Shown: positions 5,660 through 8,376 of the stretch, in pieces
Numbering within the stretch: position 1 is the first letter of the stretch
Layout of the letters: every line of letters starts with the position of its first letter
Source: Candidatus Parcubacteria bacterium
GTDB taxonomy: Bacteria > Patescibacteriota > Minisyncoccia > Phycocordibacterales > GCA-2747955
Reading direction: 5' to 3'
DNA length: 8,376 nt
Assembly (NCBI GenBank): GCA_027039745.1
Contig: JALUMP010000101.1
Location: forward strand, 1-8,376
Position numbers and translations under genes: made by a program
Notes under the pieces: generated by a model
Told to the model about the DNA's origin: nothing
Databases searched by the model: none
The model's input: only the letters and a program-made list of their open reading frames with translations

Positions 5660-5713
5660 GAAGAATTTTTATTGTGAAAATAAAAAGAAGAATTTTTATT
5701 GTGAAAATAAAAA
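5660..5713. repeat. Two exact 27-bp tandem repeats
   Basis: 5660-5686 and 5687-5713 are identical, starting GAAGAATTTTTATTGTG. Within each unit TTTTTATT and AATAAAAA can pair around a 5-base loop, so each copy is itself a hairpin. Function unknown; two iteron-like copies are too few to name an origin. Confidence 0.85.
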
Positions 5714-5744
5714 AAGCTTTTAAAACCTCTAAACAAATTTCTTT

Positions 5745-5774
5745 GCTTAAAGGCTTTAAAAATAACCTTTAAGC
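5745..5774. repeat. 9-bp perfect inverted repeat
   Basis: GCTTAAAGG (5745-5753) and CCTTTAAGC (5766-5774) pair perfectly around a 12-base loop. No T-run follows on either strand, so it is not a clear terminator. Confidence 0.6.
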
Positions 5775-6008
5775 TAGATGCTTATCTTACATCTATATTT
5801 TGATATAGACATAGTTATACATATTACGGGTTTAAATATTTTTGTTTTTGAATTTTTTATATTGTTATTCATAATATGTCCTTTTTTTATTTTTTGTAAA
5901 CAAGATATACTTACTTCTTGTTTGATTTAAGAATTATTACATAAAGTATATTAATATAAACTTAAAATATTGAAGAATTGTTTTATTTATAATTTTTTAT
6001 AAAAAGTA

Positions 6009-6037
6009 TTGCTTTATATAAAAAAAAATGCTATAAT
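6009..6037 (+). promoter_or_regulatory. Promoter with extended -10
   Basis: TTGCTT (6009-6014), a 17-base spacer and TATAAT (6032-6037); 6028-6037 reads ATGCTATAAT. The -35 is weak but the extended -10 is perfect. The predicted start near 6044 leaves an 18-base leader to the ATG at 6062. Confidence 0.8.
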
Positions 6038-6061
6038 AACATTGTTTTAAAAGGAGATAAT

Positions 6062-6250
6062 ATGAAATCAAAAATCATAAAATTAATTTTAGTTTCTATA
6101 ATTGCAGCTATGTCAAGAGATGCAGTAGTCACTTCAATGATTGTAGGTACTTATATAGTAGCAGAAGTAGCAAGTTATTTTGCAGTAAAAGCAGTTAGAC
6201 ACTCATATACAAATGTATTACTTAGAAAAGGAGTTTTATATAAAAAATAA
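6062..6250 (+). CDS. Small basic membrane protein, 62 aa
   Basis: A 62-residue protein beginning MKSKIIKLILVSIIAAM. A hydrophobic stretch at about 5-17 is followed by SRD and a second one at about 21-43 (VVTSMIVGTYIVAEVASYFAVKAV), then a basic tail with RH, LLRKG and KK. This suggests one or two short membrane helices with the basic tail in the cytoplasm. GGAG at 6053-6056 is a strong ribosome binding site, a promoter lies at 6009-6037 and a hairpin follows the stop, so it is a complete single-gene unit. I do not recognise the family. Its use of Ala, Val and Gly codons looks ordinary for a translated gene in this base composition. Role unknown. Confidence 0.75.
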   Translation: MKSKIIKLILVSIIAAMSRDAVVTSMIVGTYIVAEVASYFAVKAVRHSYTNVLLRKGVLYKK

Positions 6251-6259
6251 ATCCTCTTT

Positions 6260-6289
6260 GAATCTCTGCCCCTTAGGGCGGAGAGGTTC
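6260..6289. terminator. GC-rich hairpin between convergent genes
   Basis: GAATCTCTGCCC (6260-6271) folds on GGGCGGAGAGGTTC (6276-6289) around CTTA, with a two-base GG bulge. It is the only strongly GC-rich stem in the window and sits 10 bases after the stop at 6250 and 11 bases beyond the end of the RecG-like gene at 6301. T-rich sequence lies beyond it on the - strand (6240-6252), less so on the +. Probably a shared bidirectional terminator. Confidence 0.75.
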
Positions 6290-6300
6290 ATTAAATAAAA

Positions 6301-8268
6301 TTATAAATATTCTCTCATTTCTTCAACATATTCTCTATTTGAAATAAAATCAACTTTACCGGTTCCACTTTGAGAACTACCTATTAATTCACCTGAACCT
6401 CTCGTGTTTAAATCTTTTTGTGAAAGTACAAATCCATCATATTCTTTACAGAAAAAAGAAAGTCTTTCTAATGCTTTTGGGCTCAGGGTGTAATCAAGTT
6501 GTAATAAAGCACAGTAAGCCTGCAATCCTTTTGATCTTCCTCCTCTGCCTCTTATCTGATGTAATTGAGATAGGCCAAATCTATCAGGTCCAACAATAAC
6601 AACCATTGTCATATCAGGAACACTGAATCCAGCTTCAACCATAGAAGTTGCTATTAATACATTTTTACCTGATTTTTTAAATACTTCAACTTCTTTTTCA
6701 ATGTCCTTTTCTGACATTTCACCATGAATAACCCCAACTTCAACATCTTTGCCTAAGTGTTTAAAACATAAAGCCTGTACTTTTTCTACAGATGCCATTT
6801 CGGTTGATCCAATAGAGGGAGCAACAAATAATGTTTTTCTTCCTTCTTTTGCCTCGTTATAAATGAATGAAAAAACTTTTTTTAGACTATTTTCATTTGG
6901 AACTATTTTTGTTTTAACATCTAGTCTTCCAGCTGGTTTCGCTTCTATTTTTGCAACTTTAACATTTCCAAAAATAGATTGAGCTAATGATCTAGGAATT
7001 GGTGTAGCACTCATTAATATTTGATAAGGCACAACATACCTATCAGATAAAAGTTTATCCTTGGCTTTAACACCGAGTTTCTGTTCTTCATCTATAATAA
7101 TTAATCCTAGTCTTGAAAATAAAAAACCATTTACAGATGTAGTACCAATAACAATTGTTGGAGTGTCAGAATCTAACGATTTTTGGATGTCTCTTTTTTC
7201 TTTAACCCTCATTTTACTTGTAGCTAAAAAAACATTAACATCTTCATTCTCAAGAAAATGATAGTATTCTTCAAATAATTGTTTAGCCAAAACAGTTGAT
7301 GGAGCAATTACAGCGACCTGATTGTATTCAGAAGATATAACAGTAAGGCTAGCAAAAATAGATACCATAGTTTTTCCAGATCCCACATCTCCTTGTAATA
7401 AAATCCTTTGAAAAGCACCAGATTTAAAAGTGTCAAAAATATCACGTAATGATTTTTTTTGTGATAAAGTTAATTTAAAAGGTAAAGTATTTTCAAATTT
7501 TGATAATTGTTCTTTTGAATACATAATACTTGGAGATTTTTCATTAACTTTTTCATTTTCCAATTGAACTAATGTTTTCCATATCATTTCTAGCTGTATT
7601 CTCTTATGCCAAAATGAATTTCCCTCTAAAAAATCATTCAAGCATTCTTTTCGAATTTGGTGAAGTCCATGAATAACTTCTAATGATTCTTTAATATTTG
7701 GTAAATTATATTTTTTCTCTATTTCTTTTGGAAAACTAGAATTGTTCGTTAAAATTTTTAATTCATTTTTAATAATTTTTTCTATTTCAAATTTCTTTAT
7801 ACCTTTTTTTAATTGGTATATAGGTACAGGAGTAATAACTTGAATGCAATTATTTTGGTTATGTTCAATGTTTATAATTTTTAAATTAACTTTCTTTATG
7901 GAAACAACTCTTCCATTGTGACCACTATATGAAGATATCTCACCTGTCATTTGAACCATTTTATTATTAAACTCTTTTTCAAGTGCCTGTTTTTTAGCCT
8001 CCGCTTTAAAATTTGAAGAGATCCATTCTATCATTATATGACCAGTATTATCAATTAAATCTGCATATATACTTGAAATTTTTGTTTTTACTCTAATTCT
8101 AAAATTATTAATAATACCATTAATTAGAACTTTTGTACCATCTTCAAATTTGTTTGCTTCAGTTGTAAACGAAGAAGTTCCAGTTGCTTCATATCCTCTC
8201 GGTAATAAAAACAATAAACCATAAGGTAATTCATATTTTTCATGTATTTTTTTATAAATTTTTTCCAT
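6301..8268 (-). CDS. RecG-like ATP-dependent DNA helicase (divergent)
   Basis: A 655-residue superfamily 2 helicase of the RecG type, which remodels stalled forks and branched DNA; E. coli RecG is about 690. Residues about 45-130 look like the OB-fold wedge. Then Walker A LLQGDVGSGKT (290-300), APSTVLAKQ (322-330), Walker B IIDEEQKLGV (391-400), motif III SATPIPR (420-426), HGEMSEKD (515-522), IATSMVEAGFSVPD (539-552), motif VI LSQLHQIRGRGGR (566-578) and the RecG/Mfd translocation motif region DLNTRGSGELIG (619-630). RecG normally has DEQHRFGV and Mfd DEEHRFGV, so DEEQKLGV is unusual. The C-terminus ends about 25 residues after the last motif, shorter than usual. No N-terminal Mfd modules are present. 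The ATG has no ribosome binding site; the -10 element 7 bases upstream implies a leaderless message. It is probably an extra copy on a mobile element or a fast-evolving RecG. Confidence 0.88.
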   Translation of the reverse strand: MEKIYKKIHEKYELPYGLLFLLPRGYEATGTSSFTTEANKFEDGTKVLINGIINNFRIRVKTKISSIYADLIDNTGHIMIEWISSNFKAEAKKQALEKEFNNKMVQMTGEISSYSGHNGRVVSIKKVNLKIINIEHNQNNCIQVITPVPIYQLKKGIKKFEIEKIIKNELKILTNNSSFPKEIEKKYNLPNIKESLEVIHGLHQIRKECLNDFLEGNSFWHKRIQLEMIWKTLVQLENEKVNEKSPSIMYSKEQLSKFENTLPFKLTLSQKKSLRDIFDTFKSGAFQRILLQGDVGSGKTMVSIFASLTVISSEYNQVAVIAPSTVLAKQLFEEYYHFLENEDVNVFLATSKMRVKEKRDIQKSLDSDTPTIVIGTTSVNGFLFSRLGLIIIDEEQKLGVKAKDKLLSDRYVVPYQILMSATPIPRSLAQSIFGNVKVAKIEAKPAGRLDVKTKIVPNENSLKKVFSFIYNEAKEGRKTLFVAPSIGSTEMASVEKVQALCFKHLGKDVEVGVIHGEMSEKDIEKEVEVFKKSGKNVLIATSMVEAGFSVPDMTMVVIVGPDRFGLSQLHQIRGRGGRSKGLQAYCALLQLDYTLSPKALERLSFFCKEYDGFVLSQKDLNTRGSGELIGSSQSGTGKVDFISNREYVEEMREYL

Positions 8269-8274
8269 AATTTT

Positions 8275-8284
8275 ATTATACCAT
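8275..8284 (-). promoter_or_regulatory. Extended -10 promoter placing the RNA start on the start codon
   Basis: On the - strand 8284-8275 reads ATGGTATAAT. The expected start, 7 bases after the hexamer, is 8268, the A of the ATG. The -35 position (ATTCAT) is a poor match, so the extended -10 must carry recognition. This predicts a leaderless mRNA for the RecG-like gene. Confidence 0.6.
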
Positions 8285-8325
8285 AAAAAAATGAAAAATG
8301 AATTATGTTTTTTGTAATATAAATA

Positions 8326-8354
8326 TTGACTTTAAAGGATATAAATGTTATAAT
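8326..8354 (+). promoter_or_regulatory. Strong sigma-70-type promoter, divergent from RecG-like gene
   Basis: TTGACT (8326-8331), a 17-base spacer and TATAAT (8349-8354); 8345-8354 reads ATGTTATAAT, the same ten bases as at 206-215. It drives the gene whose start is at 8374. Confidence 0.85.
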
Positions 8355-8373
8355 ATTATTTAAAAAGGATTAA

Positions 8374-8376
8374 ATG
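8374..8376 (+). CDS. Start codon of a gene cut by the window end
   Basis: An ATG occupies the last three bases, preceded by AAGGA at 8365-8369 and by the promoter at 8326-8354. The arrangement matches the other genes of the window, so this is very likely a real start. Nothing of the product is visible. Confidence 0.6.

Larger units (their letters stand above)
5534..6008. other. 475-base non-coding region rich in hairpins and repeats
   Basis: No convincing gene. It separates the tRNA array (- strand) from the small + strand gene at 6062. It holds the hairpins and 27-bp tandem repeat listed separately, a CTATAT/ATATAG hairpin at 5793-5808, an AGATG/CATCT pair at 5776-5794 and an AAACAAG/CTTGTTT pair at 5898-5923. 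Three sites lie within a base or two of a DnaA box (TTATACATA at 5582-5590 and 5815-5823; TTATTCATA at 5865-5873). The promoter of the tRNA array must lie at its left end or within it but is not recognisable. A GTG-started basic 32-codon reading at 5674-5772 is possible but poorly supported. Confidence 0.5.

Noticed and set aside
5674..5772. GTG-started 32-codon basic peptide
   Set aside because: The ribosome binding site AAGGAAG is 10 bases away, no promoter is visible and the frame lies in repeat and hairpin sequence; mentioned only as a possibility.
5582..5873. DnaA boxes proving a replication origin
   Set aside because: The three nonamers only approximate the consensus, such AT-rich words occur by chance here, and no initiator gene is in view; kept only as part of a tentative finding.
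7061..7261. 66-codon open frame on the + strand
   Set aside because: Antisense to the helicase motifs of the RecG-like gene; a shadow.

Overview
The window is very AT-rich (by eye roughly a quarter to 30% G+C) and comes from a bacterium or one of its mobile elements. A signal-peptide-bearing beta-barrel protein points to a Gram-negative (diderm) host. Clear Shine-Dalgarno sites, sigma-70-type promoters and tRNA genes with encoded CCA all fit bacteria. I cannot name the organism. A low-GC proteobacterium or campylobacterote is plausible. The mix of extra copies of housekeeping proteins (SecA-like, RecG-like, sigma region 4-like), orphan small membrane proteins and a dense array of odd tRNAs looks more like a large plasmid, phage-like element or island than a core chromosomal locus. 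That reading is inference.

Left part (1-4701, + strand): a strong promoter at 187-215 drives a 506-residue protein with a sigma-70 region 4 helix-turn-helix and a second C-terminal helix-turn-helix. It overlaps by 8 bases with a 246-residue outer-membrane beta-barrel gene. After an 85-base gap holding two inverted repeats and an extended -10 element comes a 705-residue SecA-like ATPase. It keeps the motor, the preprotein-binding hinge and the helical scaffold signature, but lacks the N-terminal helices and the C-terminal zinc/SecB-binding tail. The three genes may form one unit: regulator, surface barrel and export motor.

Middle (4702-6061): a palindrome and a near-perfect consensus promoter precede a 53-residue hydrophobic peptide gene. 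Then six tRNA genes lie on the - strand within 516 bases: Ile(UAU), Lys(UUU) twice as an exact tandem duplication, Pro(UGG), Met(CAU) and Cys(GCA). Both Lys genes carry C at the normally invariant U33. Met has a degenerate D-arm, and Met and Cys share an A31-C39 mismatch. A roughly 500-base non-coding stretch follows, packed with perfect hairpins and a 27-base tandem repeat.

Right part (6009-8376): a 62-residue membrane peptide gene has its own promoter and converges on a RecG-like helicase gene (- strand), with a shared GC-rich hairpin between them. The RecG-like gene has an extended -10 placed so that its mRNA should begin at the start codon (leaderless). A divergent promoter at 8326-8354 leads to a gene of which only the start codon is inside the window.

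Five promoters carry the same ten-base element ATGnTATAAT, and a sixth has one change, so the genes probably share one class of RNA polymerase holoenzyme.
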